The translations under genes and the position numbers were made by a program. A stretch of 64,000 nt of DNA from NCBI GenBank assembly GCA_964418745.1, contig CAYQMX010000001.1:124001-188000 (forward strand), given 5' to 3'. The notes under the pieces were generated by a model, which worked only from the letters and a program-made list of their open reading frames with translations, made no database searches and was not told the origin of the DNA. This stretch comes from Scleromatobacter sp964418745 (GTDB lineage Bacteria; Pseudomonadota; Gammaproteobacteria; Burkholderiales; Burkholderiaceae_C). Shown piece by piece: positions 30,534 to 39,221 of the stretch. Within the stretch, counting starts at the first letter, position 1. Each line of letters begins with the position of its first letter.

Positions 30534-31925
30534 ATGTCGTCTCGATTCCTTTCTTCCCTCGTCGCCGCGGCCGTCCTCCAGGCGCTGGCGCTGGCCGGAC
30601 CCGCGCGGGCGGCCGAGCACGGGACCGGCCTGGTGGTGGCCCAGCTCGGCCCGACGTCGCCCGGCTTCAAGATGAGCGTCAACCGCAGCGGTACCGGCGC
30701 GCCGGAGGCCACGGCCATCGGCGCCAGCCCGATCGAGCCGCGGGCGAGTGCGGCCCGCGGCGCCGAATGGCGCGGCAACTCGTCGCACCCGTCCGCCGAG
30801 AAGGAAGGCGAGGAGAAGGCGGCCGGCAAGCGGCCGGACGACCCCAAGGGCGACGACAGGAAGGCCGACGGCCGCAAGCCGCGCGCCAAGGCGGCCGACG
30901 ACGCCAAGGTCGTGGCCGACAAGCCGGCCGAGCCCGAGCGCGCGAAGGTGGCCAAGGCCGAGCCGGTCAAGGCCGGCGCCTCGGCACCGGCTGCCAGCCC
31001 GATGGACGTCCTGCGCGAGAAGCTCGCCGCCAAGCTCGGCGCCAAGCCGGCGGCCGACGGCAAGTACGCGATGCAGGTCTCCAACCGGGGCGAGACGGGC
31101 GAGAACGTGATCACCTCCGTGCGTCCCAGCGCGGCCGCGGTCGCCGCGGCGCACCGCCCGCGCCGCGCCGTGGCGGCTGCCTCCGGCGCCTCGGCCGCGG
31201 CCGGCGACGCGAACCTCGACATCGCCGCCAACGCCGGTCACTCGCTGCTGCCCACGCACTGGGACTACGCCGGCGCGGAAGGCCCCGACGCCTGGGGCAA
31301 GCTGCGCCCCGAATTCAACAAGTGCGCCACCGGCAGCCGCCAGAGCCCGATCGACATCCGCGGCGGCATCGCCGTCGACCTCGACCCCATCAAGTTCGAC
31401 TACCGGCCGAGCGCGTTCTCGGTGATCGACAACGGCCACACCGTGCAGGTCAACGTGGAGCCGGGCAACTCGATCACGATCACGGGCAAGCGCTACGAGC
31501 TGGTGCAGTTCCATTTCCATCGGCCGTCCGAGGAGCGCATCAACGGCCGCCAGTACGACATGGTGGCCCACCTGGTGCACAAGGACGTCGACGGCCGCCT
31601 GGCCGTCGTCGCGGTGCTGCTGGACCGCGGCAGCGCGCAGGCGATCGTGCAGTCGGTGTGGAACAACCTGCCGCTCGAGCGCGGCGACGAGGTGCATGCC
31701 GGCACGCGCATCGACCTCTCGCAGCTGCTGCCCGAGGACCGGCGCTACTACACCTACATGGGCTCGCTGACCACGCCGCCGTGCAGCGAGGGCGTGCTGT
31801 GGATGGTGATGAAGCAGCCGGTGCCGATCTCGGTGGAGCAGGTCGCGATCTTCTCGCGGCTGTATCCGATGAACGCGCGGCCGGTGCAGCAGGCCGATGG
31901 CCGGCTGATCAAGGAATCGAACTAG
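30534..31925 (+). CDS. Alpha-class carbonic anhydrase with long charged N-terminal region
   Basis: Secreted enzyme for CO2/bicarbonate interconversion, 463 residues. A signal peptide occupies residues 1-24 (ending GPARAA). Residues ~25-235 are low-complexity, Ala/Lys/Asp/Glu/Pro-rich, probably disordered, with short helical parts. The alpha-CA domain fills ~240-463: HWDYAGAEGPDAWGKL, QSPIDI, zinc ligands His327 and His329 in FHFHRPSEE and His346 in MVAHLVH, and the substrate pocket SLTTPPCSEGVLW. A typical bacterial alpha-CA has about 220-250 residues, so the added segment nearly doubles it. ATG 30534 fits the signal peptide; GTG 30519 is an alternative. No linked genes explain its role. Confidence 0.9.
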   Translation: MSSRFLSSLVAAAVLQALALAGPARAAEHGTGLVVAQLGPTSPGFKMSVNRSGTGAPEATAIGASPIEPRASAARGAEWRGNSSHPSAEKEGEEKAAGKRPDDPKGDDRKADGRKPRAKAADDAKVVADKPAEPERAKVAKAEPVKAGASAPAASPMDVLREKLAAKLGAKPAADGKYAMQVSNRGETGENVITSVRPSAAAVAAAHRPRRAVAAASGASAAAGDANLDIAANAGHSLLPTHWDYAGAEGPDAWGKLRPEFNKCATGSRQSPIDIRGGIAVDLDPIKFDYRPSAFSVIDNGHTVQVNVEPGNSITITGKRYELVQFHFHRPSEERINGRQYDMVAHLVHKDVDGRLAVVAVLLDRGSAQAIVQSVWNNLPLERGDEVHAGTRIDLSQLLPEDRRYYTYMGSLTTPPCSEGVLWMVMKQPVPISVEQVAIFSRLYPMNARPVQQADGRLIKESN

Positions 31926-32046
31926 GGCAGCGGGCCGCCGCCAATCCCGACCGCCGGATCCGGGCACCGGCTTCCCGTATGCTGGTGCGCCAGGTCCGCG
32001 CGCGACGGCTCCCTCCCGGAGCCGCGCTGCGGCAGGGAGCCCCCGC

Positions 32047-32640
32047 ATGAAACCCATCCGCCTGTTGATCCTTTCCGGCAGCGAACGCGCCGGCTCCTTC
32101 AACCGCAGCCTGGCGCGCGTGGCCGCGGCGGCCGCGCGCCGCGACGGCTGCGAGGTGACCGAGTTCGACCTGCGCGCGCTGGCCCTGCCGGTCTACGACG
32201 GCGACCTCGAGGCCGCCTCCGGCGTGCCGCCCTCCGCGCTGCAGCTGCGCGACGCGCTGCACGGCGCCGACGCGCTGCTGCTGGTCACGCCCGAATACAA
32301 CGCCTTCCCGACGCCGCTGGTGCTCAACGCGTTCGACTGGATGTCGCGCATCCCGGCCACCGCGCCCGGCGGCGCCGGCCTCGCGGCCACCGCCAACATG
32401 CCGGCCGCGCTGCTGTCGGCCTCGCCCGGCCCGCTCGGCGGCCTGCGCTCGATGAACCTGCTGCGCCAGTACCTGCAAGGCGCCTTCGCGATGATCGTCG
32501 TGCCGCAGCAGTTCGCGCTCGGGCGCGCTGGCGATGCGTTCGACGCGGCCGGCGCGCTGAAGGACGCGAAGTCGCAGCAGCTCGTCGAAGGCGTGCTGGC
32601 GGCGCTGGGCGACCTCTCCAGCGCGCTGAAGGCACGTTGA
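32047..32640 (+). CDS. NAD(P)H-dependent FMN reductase (flavodoxin-like fold)
   Basis: A 197-residue flavoprotein that reduces FMN, quinones or azo compounds with NAD(P)H. The FMN phosphate loop is LSGSERAGSFNRSLAR (residues 9-24) and the second flavin loop is LLVTPEYNAFPTPLVLNAFDWMSR, the SsuE/ChrR-type signature. No signal or membrane segment. It converges with the TetR gene on the other strand (17-bp gap). Chromate or quinone reduction are common annotations for close relatives; the substrate is not shown by sequence. Confidence 0.9.
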   Translation: MKPIRLLILSGSERAGSFNRSLARVAAAAARRDGCEVTEFDLRALALPVYDGDLEAASGVPPSALQLRDALHGADALLLVTPEYNAFPTPLVLNAFDWMSRIPATAPGGAGLAATANMPAALLSASPGPLGGLRSMNLLRQYLQGAFAMIVVPQQFALGRAGDAFDAAGALKDAKSQQLVEGVLAALGDLSSALKAR

Positions 32641-32656
32641 CGCGGCCGGTCGGCGC

Positions 32657-33343
32657 TCAGGCCGCCGACGCGCGCCGCAGCTGTGCCACCTGCGCCGTCA
32701 CCATCTGCGACATCACGGTGGCCACTTCCACCGCGTCCAGCGTCGCGTCGTCGACCAGCAATTCCTGCGCCGAGTACATCACCTCGATGGCCAGGCGCGA
32801 CACCAGGCGCACGCGGGCGGTCGGCACCGCCGGGTACGCGACGGCGAACGCGGCCACCAGCAGGCCGGTGACGTGCTCGTGCGAGCCGACGCGCACCGGC
32901 GCCAGCGCGGGCACGGCGCGCAGCGCGCGGGTGATCCATTCGCCGGCGATCTCGCGGCGCGTGACTTCCAGCGTCTCGAGGAACAGCTGGCGGATGCGCT
33001 CGTCGAAACGCGCCGCCGGCAGCTTCATCGTCGCCGGCGTGGCCCACTTCTCGAGCAGGTCGTTCTGGCGCACCATCAGGCGCACGCCGAGCTCGGCCAG
33101 GACCGCATACTTGTTGGGGTAGTAGCGGTAGAGCGCGGGCGGCGACAGGCCGGCGCGCTCGCAGATCAGGTTGGTCGACAGCCGCTCGATGCCGACCTCG
33201 CCCAGCAGGTTGGCGGCCGCATCCAGGATGCGCTCGCAGGTCTCGAGCGCGCGCACCTGTGTCGGTGCGCGCTTGCGGTCGAGCTCCACGCCGCCGGCCG
33301 CGGCCGGTGGCGCGTCGGCGGGAACGGTGGATTTGCGCGGCAT
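32657..33343 (-). CDS. TetR-family regulator of the beta-helix/cytochrome/TonB locus
   Basis: A 228-residue repressor-type protein. The helix-turn-helix reads ERLSTNLICERAGLSPPALYRYYPNKYAVLAEL at about residues 50-85, and the C-terminal ligand domain is all-helical (FLETLEVTRREIAGEWITRALRAVPALAP). It is transcribed away from the beta-helix gene; the 204-bp divergent region holds two copies of a TAGCCAT-N2-CTAT repeat that are its likely operators. This layout is typical for local control of the divergent operon. ATG 33343 is chosen; an upstream ATG at 33394 adds 17 unrelated residues. The ligand is unknown. Confidence 0.88.
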   Translation of the reverse strand: MPRKSTVPADAPPAAAGGVELDRKRAPTQVRALETCERILDAAANLLGEVGIERLSTNLICERAGLSPPALYRYYPNKYAVLAELGVRLMVRQNDLLEKWATPATMKLPAARFDERIRQLFLETLEVTRREIAGEWITRALRAVPALAPVRVGSHEHVTGLLVAAFAVAYPAVPTARVRLVSRLAIEVMYSAQELLVDDATLDAVEVATVMSQMVTAQVAQLRRASAA

Positions 33344-33413
33344 GGGCTGGTGTGGGGGGTCGATCGGGGGGGAGTGTATCCACGGTCTAGCCAAGACCCT
33401 GGGTGGCCAATAC

Positions 33414-33429
33414 AGTAGCCATGACTATG
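33414..33429. promoter_or_regulatory. Operator candidate, copy 1 (divergent TetR region)
   Basis: AGTAGCCATGACTATG shares TAGCCAT-N2-CTAT with copy 2 located 65 bp downstream; 11 of 16 bases agree. Confidence 0.5.
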
Positions 33430-33478
33430 GTGTTGGTGATTCCGATTCTCAGTACGGGAAACCACCAGCGCCATCAAT

Positions 33479-33494
33479 GATAGCCATTGCTATC
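33479..33494. promoter_or_regulatory. Operator candidate, copy 2 (divergent TetR region)
   Basis: GATAGCCATTGCTATC is a perfect inverted repeat (6-bp arms, 4-bp spacer CATT), 54 bp ahead of the beta-helix gene start. TetR dimers commonly bind sites of this form. Confidence 0.55.
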
Positions 33495-33547
33495 TTCCAG
33501 GCGGTTGCCCGCACCAGTGCGCGCCGCGTCTTCAGCAGGGGTTCGCC

Positions 33548-34831
33548 ATGCATCCGATCCGCTCTTCCCATCGCCGGCCCGCCATGCTGCTCGGCGCGGC
33601 CGCGCTCGCGGCGCTCGCCGCGCTGGCAGGCTGCAACCGGTCGGCCTCCGACGCGTCGGTGCGCGTCGGCGACCTGCCGGTGGACGCCGAGTTCGGCAAG
33701 AAGCTGCAGGGCCGGCTGCTCGACGCCAAGGCGGGCACGGTCATCGAGATCCCCGCGGGCCATTACCACCTCGACCGCGGCCTGTCGCTGCGCGTGGACG
33801 GCGTCACGCTGCGCGGCGCCGGCATGGAGCAGACCATCCTGTCGTTCCGCGACCAGGTGGCCGGCCCCGAGGGCCTGCTGGCCCAGGCCAGCAACTTCAC
33901 GATCGAGAACCTGACGATCGAGGACACCAAGGGCGACGCGCTGAAGATCAACAGCGGCGACAACATCACGATCCGCGGCGTGCGCGTGCGCTGGACCGAC
34001 GGCCCCAAGACCAGCAACGGCGCCTACGGCCTGTACCCGGTCAAGACGAGGAACGTGCTGATCGAGAACTCGCAGTCGTTCGGCGCCGCCGACGCCGGCA
34101 TCTACGTGGGGCAGTCGAAGAACGTGATCGTGCGCGGCTGCCGCGCCGAGCAGAACGTGGCCGGCATCGAGATCGAGAACACCATCGACGCCGACGTGCA
34201 CGACAACGTGGCCACCGGCAACACCGGCGGCATCCTCGTGTTCAACATGCCCAACCTGTCGCAGCCCGGCCACAGCACGCGCGTGTTCCACAACAAGGTC
34301 GATGCCAACAACCTGGGCAACTTCGGCGCCAAGGGCACCGCGGTGGCCAGCGTGCCGGCCGGCTCGGGCGTGGTGGTCAACTCGAACTCGCTGGTCGAGA
34401 TCTTCGACAACGACGTCACCGGCAATGCCACCGCCAACGTCATCATCTCCAGCTACTTCTCCACCGGCTACTTCAGCACCCAGGGCGTGCAGCCCAACTA
34501 CGACCCGTACCCGCGCGGCATCCACGTGCACGACAACCGCTTCAAGGGCGGCGGCGACTCGCCCGACGGCATGGACCTGAAGGTGCTCAAGACCGCGATG
34601 TTCGGCCTCAACGGCCACTTCCCCGACGTGCTGTGGGACGGCTACGTGGACGCCAAGCGCCCCGACGTGCCCGAGGAGCGCCTTTGCGTCGACGCCACCG
34701 CGTCGGGCGTCCTGAACGCCGACGGGCCGAACAAGTACAAGGATCCGCGCCTGGTCGGCGACGCGCTGCGCTGCAAGCTGGCGCCGCTGGCCCCGGTCAC
34801 GCTGGCCGTCGCCGCGCCCGCCAAGTCCTGA
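33548..34831 (+). CDS. Parallel beta-helix lipoprotein (SO2929/TIGR03805-like)
   Basis: A 427-residue envelope protein. The export signal ends in the lipobox LAGC (Cys near residue 28), so it should be membrane-anchored. From ~60 to ~340 it shows right-handed beta-helix repeats: IEIPAGHYHLDRGLSLRVDGVTLRGAGM, NFTIENLTIEDTKGDALKI, DNITIRGVRVRW, NVLIENSQSFGAADAGIYV, NVIVRGCRAEQNVAGIEIEN. Proteins of this type occur almost always in tandem with SO2930-family diheme cytochromes (from memory of the TIGR03805/TIGR03806 pairing), exactly as here, 12 bp apart. The function of the pair is not established. Pectate-lyase or alginate-epimerase activity is possible by fold but I see no clear catalytic set. 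Confidence 0.85.
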   Translation: MHPIRSSHRRPAMLLGAAALAALAALAGCNRSASDASVRVGDLPVDAEFGKKLQGRLLDAKAGTVIEIPAGHYHLDRGLSLRVDGVTLRGAGMEQTILSFRDQVAGPEGLLAQASNFTIENLTIEDTKGDALKINSGDNITIRGVRVRWTDGPKTSNGAYGLYPVKTRNVLIENSQSFGAADAGIYVGQSKNVIVRGCRAEQNVAGIEIENTIDADVHDNVATGNTGGILVFNMPNLSQPGHSTRVFHNKVDANNLGNFGAKGTAVASVPAGSGVVVNSNSLVEIFDNDVTGNATANVIISSYFSTGYFSTQGVQPNYDPYPRGIHVHDNRFKGGGDSPDGMDLKVLKTAMFGLNGHFPDVLWDGYVDAKRPDVPEERLCVDATASGVLNADGPNKYKDPRLVGDALRCKLAPLAPVTLAVAAPAKS

Positions 34832-34843
34832 GCCGTCCTGCCC

Positions 34844-35992
34844 ATGCGCCTGCGCCATCTTCTCGTTCCCGCCCTGTGCCTGCTCGCCGCGCTGGCCAGC
34901 TGCACGCGTGCGCCCGCGCCCGTCAGCTTCATCGCCGACGGCAAGCCCGAGCGCCTGTCCGAGTGGCACGTGCTCAACGTGACCGACGGCCGCCTCGTGC
35001 CCAACGCCGGCGTGCTGCCCTACGACCTGGTCACGCCGCTGTTCAGCGACTACGCCCACAAGCTGCGCACCGTGTGGATGCCGGCCGGGATGTCGGCCAC
35101 GTACACGGCCGACAAGGCGGTCAACTTCCCCGTCGGCACCATCCTGGCCAAGACGTTCTACTACCCGCGTGCCGGAGGCCCCGATGCCGTCCTCAAGACC
35201 TATGACGCCGAACCGGGCGCGCCCGCAGCGGGCCTGGATCTTTCGCGCGTGCGCCTGGTCGAGACGCGCATGCTCGTGCGCCGCGCCGACGGCTGGACGG
35301 CGCTGCCCTACGTGTGGAACGCCGACCAGACCGACGCCGTCCTCGAGCGCACGGGCGACCAGAAGGCCCTCGACCTGGTCGACGCGCAGGGCCACGGGCA
35401 GAAGTTCACCTACGTCGTGCCCAACGAGAACCAGTGCGCCTCGTGCCACGTCACCAACCTGAAGGGCGGCGAGTTCACGCCGCTGGGCCCGAAGGCGCGC
35501 AACCTCAACCGCACGCTTGCCTACACCGACGGCAGCGCCAACCAGATCGCGCGCTGGGTGCGCGCCGGCTTCCTCACCGGCGTGCCGGCGGGCGAGCTGC
35601 CGCGGGCCGCCGACTGGCGCGACGTGCAGCAGCCGATCGCCGAGCGCGCGCGCAGCTACCTCGACGTCAACTGCGCGCATTGCCACCAGGGCGGCGCCAC
35701 GGCCAGCAACACGGCGCTGCGGCTCGACGCGCCGGGTCCGGCCGACTGGTCGCTGGGCCTGTGCAAGCCGTCGGTCGCCGCGGGCAAGGGCACCGGCGAC
35801 CGCATCCTCGACATCGTGCCCGGCAAGCCCGACGAGTCCATCCTCGCCTTCCGGCTCGCCAGCACCGAGGGCGGCGTGATGATGCCCGAGCTGGGCCGCA
35901 GCACCGTTCACCAGGAAGGCGTGCAGCTGATCCGCGACTGGATCGCCGCCATGCCGGGACATTGCCAGGACACCGTTTCACACAAGGACTGA
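34844..35992 (+). CDS. SO2930-family diheme c-type cytochrome
   Basis: A 382-residue exported cytochrome. The signal ends LAALASC, a possible lipobox, so it may be a lipoprotein. Two haem c sites are present, CASCH (198-202) and CAHCH (277-281). The first sits in VVPNENQCASCHVTNLKGGEFTPLGPKARNLNR and the second in SYLDVNCAHCHQGGATASN, and both segments are hallmarks of the family. The N-terminal half (LSEWHVLNVTDGRLVPNAGVLPYDLVTPLFSDYAHKLRTVWMPAG) is also conserved and lacks haem. It probably passes electrons in the periplasm for an unknown oxidation. It follows the beta-helix gene by 12 bp, and a TonB receptor begins 1 bp after its stop. Confidence 0.9.
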   Translation: MRLRHLLVPALCLLAALASCTRAPAPVSFIADGKPERLSEWHVLNVTDGRLVPNAGVLPYDLVTPLFSDYAHKLRTVWMPAGMSATYTADKAVNFPVGTILAKTFYYPRAGGPDAVLKTYDAEPGAPAAGLDLSRVRLVETRMLVRRADGWTALPYVWNADQTDAVLERTGDQKALDLVDAQGHGQKFTYVVPNENQCASCHVTNLKGGEFTPLGPKARNLNRTLAYTDGSANQIARWVRAGFLTGVPAGELPRAADWRDVQQPIAERARSYLDVNCAHCHQGGATASNTALRLDAPGPADWSLGLCKPSVAAGKGTGDRILDIVPGKPDESILAFRLASTEGGVMMPELGRSTVHQEGVQLIRDWIAAMPGHCQDTVSHKD

Positions 35993-35993
35993 C

Positions 35994-38468
35994 ATGCATC
36001 GAGTTCCCGCACGCCATCCGACCGCCGTCGCGCTCGCCGTCGCCACCCTGGCGGCCCTGCTCGCGAGCCCGGGCGCCCGCGCGCAGGCCGCCGCGCCCGC
36101 GCCCGCCGCCTCCGCGGCCGCACCCGCGGACGACGGGCCCCAGGTGGTGCTGGTGACGGCCCAGGGCCGCAAGCAGGAGGTGCAGAAGGTGCCGATCGCG
36201 ATCCAGCTGATCGGCCCCGACCAGATCGCCAAGGTGGGCGCGGTCAACCTGTCGCAGGTCGCGGACTTCGTGCCGGGCCTGGCCGTCGATGCGAGCCAGC
36301 CTACGCAGCCCGGCTACGCGCTGCGCGGCCTGGGCAACGGCGACTTCGGCATCGGCACCGACGCGCCGGTGGGCGTGTACGTCAACGGCGTCTACACCGG
36401 CAAGACCGGCGGCGCGCTGCTGAACTTCAACGACATCAAGCGCGTCGAGGTGCTCAAGGGCCCGCAGGGCACGCTGTTCGGGCGCAACAGCGCCGGCGGC
36501 GCGATCGCCATCGTCACCAACGACCCCGACAGCCAGCGCACGGCCTCGGGCCTGGTGCGCGCCGGCAACTACGGCACGGTGCACGCCGAGGGCGTGCTCA
36601 ACCAGCCGCTGGGCGAGGACCTGAGCGTGCGCATCTCGGCGGTCGGCGAGAAGAGCGACGGCTGGGCCACCAACACCGTCGACGGCAAGAAGAACCCGCA
36701 GGCGCACACCTGGGGCACGCGCCTGGGCGCGCGCTGGTCGCCCAGCGACGACACCAGCGTCGTGCTCACCTGGGAGCACGAGGACCTGAACGAGCGCCCG
36801 CGGCCGATCTGGGCCGCCGGGGCCTACAACGCAGACTTCTCCGTCACCTACATCGACCCGCGCAAGGAGGCGCTCGCCAACGACGTCGTCGGTGGCAAGG
36901 AAGCGCGCACCTTCAACGGCCTGAACCTGCGCGTCGAGCACGAGCTGGGCAACAAGCTGTTGTTGACGTCGACCACCGGCTGGCGCCACTTCAACTCGCT
37001 CAACCTCGAGGACAACGACGGCACGGCCAACCCGGCCACCTACCTGGCCACCGGCAACTTCGAGAGGAGCACGACCTTCGAGCAGGAACTGCGGCTCAAC
37101 GGCAAGAGCAAGCGGGCCGACTGGCTGGTCGGCGCGAGCTTCGCCGCCGAGCACTCGGCGCAGACGAACCGTCTCGACACCAACACCACCACGCTCGACC
37201 CGGTGCTGCTGCAGGTGCTCAACGCCCAGGGCGCCGGCCTGACGGACCCGCCCTTCGCCACGCTGACCGGCGTCGGCCAGCTGGCCGGCATCCCGGGCTT
37301 CGACCTGCTGGGCCAGGACTGGAAGGAAGGCATCCAGAACACGCTCGCCGCGCACTCCGAGGCGCTCATGGGCGACGTCATCTGGCACCTGGACGACAAG
37401 ACCAACGTCACCACCGGCCTGCGCTTCACGCAGGACACCAAGAAGTTCAGCTGGTACAACCCGCTGCGCGCGGCGCCGGGGCTGGACACGCAGCTGGCGG
37501 CGCTGCCGCCGGTGCTCCAGCAACTGGTCGACGCGGGTGCGCTCGACAGCGCCACCGCCGCGCAGCTCACGGGCCTGGCGCAGGGGCTGCAGCAGTTCAA
37601 CATCGAGTTCGCGAATCCGGAATGGGCGGCCGCGCCGGTCTACAAGAGCAAGACCTGGCACAACCTCAGTCCGCGCCTGGTGATCGACCACCAGCTCACG
37701 CCCGACACGATGCTGTTCGGCTCGGTCACGCGCGGCTACCAGGCCGGCGGCTTCAACTCCGTCAGCACGCAGGCCAACAACGGCACCTTCGATCCCGAGA
37801 CGATCACCAGCGTCGAGCTGGGCGCCAAGGGCCGCCTGGCCGCCGCCGGCATCAGCTACAGCGCGTCGCTGTTCCACTACCTGTTCAAGAACCTGCAATC
37901 GATCACGCTCGACCATTCCGGGCCGGTGGCGCAGTACGTCATCACCGTCAGCGATGTCGAAGCCACCGGCCTCGACGCCGAGATGGCCTGGCAGGTCGCC
38001 GCGCCGGTGCGCGTGTTCGCGAACGGCGAATGGATCGACCAGAAGTACAAGGGCCAGAAGAACATCGCCCCGGGCGCCAACGACCTCACCGGCCAGCCCT
38101 ACGGCACGCCCAGCCTGTCGCTGGCCGCGGGCGTCGACTTCACGCTGGCGCTGGCCGGCGGCAAGGCCGACTGGTCGCTGCAGGGCAGCCACATCGGCGC
38201 CACGCGTTGCAACGCCGACTCGGCCGCGCAGGGCAGTTGCCTGACGACGCCGGCGTTCAAGGTGGGGCAGGCGCGCGAGCGCCTCGACACCCGCCTCGGC
38301 TGGTCTGCCCCGGGCGACCGCTGGGGCGTGGCCCTGGTCGTCAACAACCTGCTCGACAAGCGCTACGTCTCGTCGCTGAGCAACCTGTCGGCCACCATCG
38401 GCGTGCCCGTCACCGCGTCGGTGAGCGACCCGCGAAAGGTCCAGTTCGAATTCAGCGCCCGCCTGTAG
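35994..38468 (+). CDS. TonB-dependent outer-membrane receptor
   Basis: An 824-residue barrel protein for TonB-driven uptake. The signal peptide runs to about residue 30 (LLASPGARAQA). The possible TonB box is in QVVLVTAQGRKQE. The plug domain (VPIAIQLIGPDQIAKVGAVNLSQVADFVPGLAV ... VEVLKGPQGTLFGRNSAGGAIAIVTNDP) is complete, and the 22-strand barrel follows, ending VQFEFSARL. The plug resembles the IroN/FyuA-like family used widely for lipophilic or polyaromatic substrates and not only siderophores. It starts 1 bp after the cytochrome stop, so the three genes form one operon under the divergent TetR gene. No siderophore genes are nearby, so the ligand is likely the substrate of the cytochrome/beta-helix pair. 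Confidence 0.92.
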   Translation: MHRVPARHPTAVALAVATLAALLASPGARAQAAAPAPAASAAAPADDGPQVVLVTAQGRKQEVQKVPIAIQLIGPDQIAKVGAVNLSQVADFVPGLAVDASQPTQPGYALRGLGNGDFGIGTDAPVGVYVNGVYTGKTGGALLNFNDIKRVEVLKGPQGTLFGRNSAGGAIAIVTNDPDSQRTASGLVRAGNYGTVHAEGVLNQPLGEDLSVRISAVGEKSDGWATNTVDGKKNPQAHTWGTRLGARWSPSDDTSVVLTWEHEDLNERPRPIWAAGAYNADFSVTYIDPRKEALANDVVGGKEARTFNGLNLRVEHELGNKLLLTSTTGWRHFNSLNLEDNDGTANPATYLATGNFERSTTFEQELRLNGKSKRADWLVGASFAAEHSAQTNRLDTNTTTLDPVLLQVLNAQGAGLTDPPFATLTGVGQLAGIPGFDLLGQDWKEGIQNTLAAHSEALMGDVIWHLDDKTNVTTGLRFTQDTKKFSWYNPLRAAPGLDTQLAALPPVLQQLVDAGALDSATAAQLTGLAQGLQQFNIEFANPEWAAAPVYKSKTWHNLSPRLVIDHQLTPDTMLFGSVTRGYQAGGFNSVSTQANNGTFDPETITSVELGAKGRLAAAGISYSASLFHYLFKNLQSITLDHSGPVAQYVITVSDVEATGLDAEMAWQVAAPVRVFANGEWIDQKYKGQKNIAPGANDLTGQPYGTPSLSLAAGVDFTLALAGGKADWSLQGSHIGATRCNADSAAQGSCLTTPAFKVGQARERLDTRLGWSAPGDRWGVALVVNNLLDKRYVSSLSNLSATIGVPVTASVSDPRKVQFEFSARL

Positions 38469-38522
38469 AAAGTTGCTTTCTCGCTTCGCCTGCCTGCCGG
38501 CGTCGAACGGGATTGTCCTTGG

Positions 38523-38552
38523 GGGGGCGGTGGGAGCCGCCCCCGTTTCTTT
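38523..38552 (+). terminator. Rho-independent terminator of the TonB-receptor operon
   Basis: GGGGGCGG (38523-38530), loop TGGGAG, CCGCCCCC (38537-38544), then GTTTCTTT. The strongest terminator in the window; it closes the beta-helix/cytochrome/receptor operon 55 bp after its last stop. Confidence 0.8.
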
Positions 38553-38651
38553 GCGCGAATTCGCCGTTTCGCCACGACGCGGTCAATGTCTTGGTGCATC
38601 CGCTGGGTACGATCGACGGATCGGGCATCGCGCCCGCTCCTGGATATCCTC

Positions 38652-39221
38652 ATGTCGCCCCTGAATTCCCCGCGCGCGCCCCAGCGCTACAGCCCGGTTG
38701 CCCAGGCCCTGCACTGGCTGACCGCGGTGCTGGTGCTGGTTGCGTTCATCTATGGGCCGGGCGGACCGGAATTGCGCGTCTATGCGCCCGAGCGCGACTT
38801 CGAGCGCCACCTGCACGAGACGCTGGGCTCGACCGTGTTCCTGCTCGCCTTCGCCCGCGTCCTGTGGCGCCTGGTCGACCGGCGCCCCGACCCGGCGCCC
38901 GCCAGCCGCTGGATGGGGCTGGCCGCCAAGGCGATGCAGGGCGTGCTGATGCTGTTGCTGTTCGCCGTGCCGATGACCGCCATCGCCGGCGCCTGGCTGC
39001 AGGGCCATCCGCTGGCCTGGCTGGGCGGCCTGCAACTGGCCGCGCCGATCGCGCCGTCGCACGAACTGGGATCGACGCTGGCCGAGATCCACGGCTGGCT
39101 GGGCGACGTCATCCTGTGGCTGGCCGGCGCGCACGCGCTGGCGGCGATCTACCATCAGGTGCTCCTGCGCGACGGCGTGTTGCGCACGATGCTGCCGCGC
39201 TGGCTGGTGGCCGACCGCTGA
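38652..39221 (+). CDS. Cytochrome b561-family membrane protein
   Basis: A 189-residue protein with four membrane helices that should bind two b haems and move electrons between the quinone pool and periplasmic partners. The family marks are RYSPVAQALHWLTAVLVLVAF (first haem-ligand His), LHETLGSTVFLLAFARVLWRLVDRRP, VPMTAIAGAWLQGHPLAWLG and IHGWLGDVILWLAGAHALAAIYHQVLLRDGVLRTMLP with the remaining His ligands. ATG 38652 starts just before the first conserved segment. It is downstream of the terminator, so it is probably transcribed alone; a functional link with the diheme cytochrome operon is possible but unproven. Confidence 0.9.
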   Translation: MSPLNSPRAPQRYSPVAQALHWLTAVLVLVAFIYGPGGPELRVYAPERDFERHLHETLGSTVFLLAFARVLWRLVDRRPDPAPASRWMGLAAKAMQGVLMLLLFAVPMTAIAGAWLQGHPLAWLGGLQLAAPIAPSHELGSTLAEIHGWLGDVILWLAGAHALAAIYHQVLLRDGVLRTMLPRWLVADR

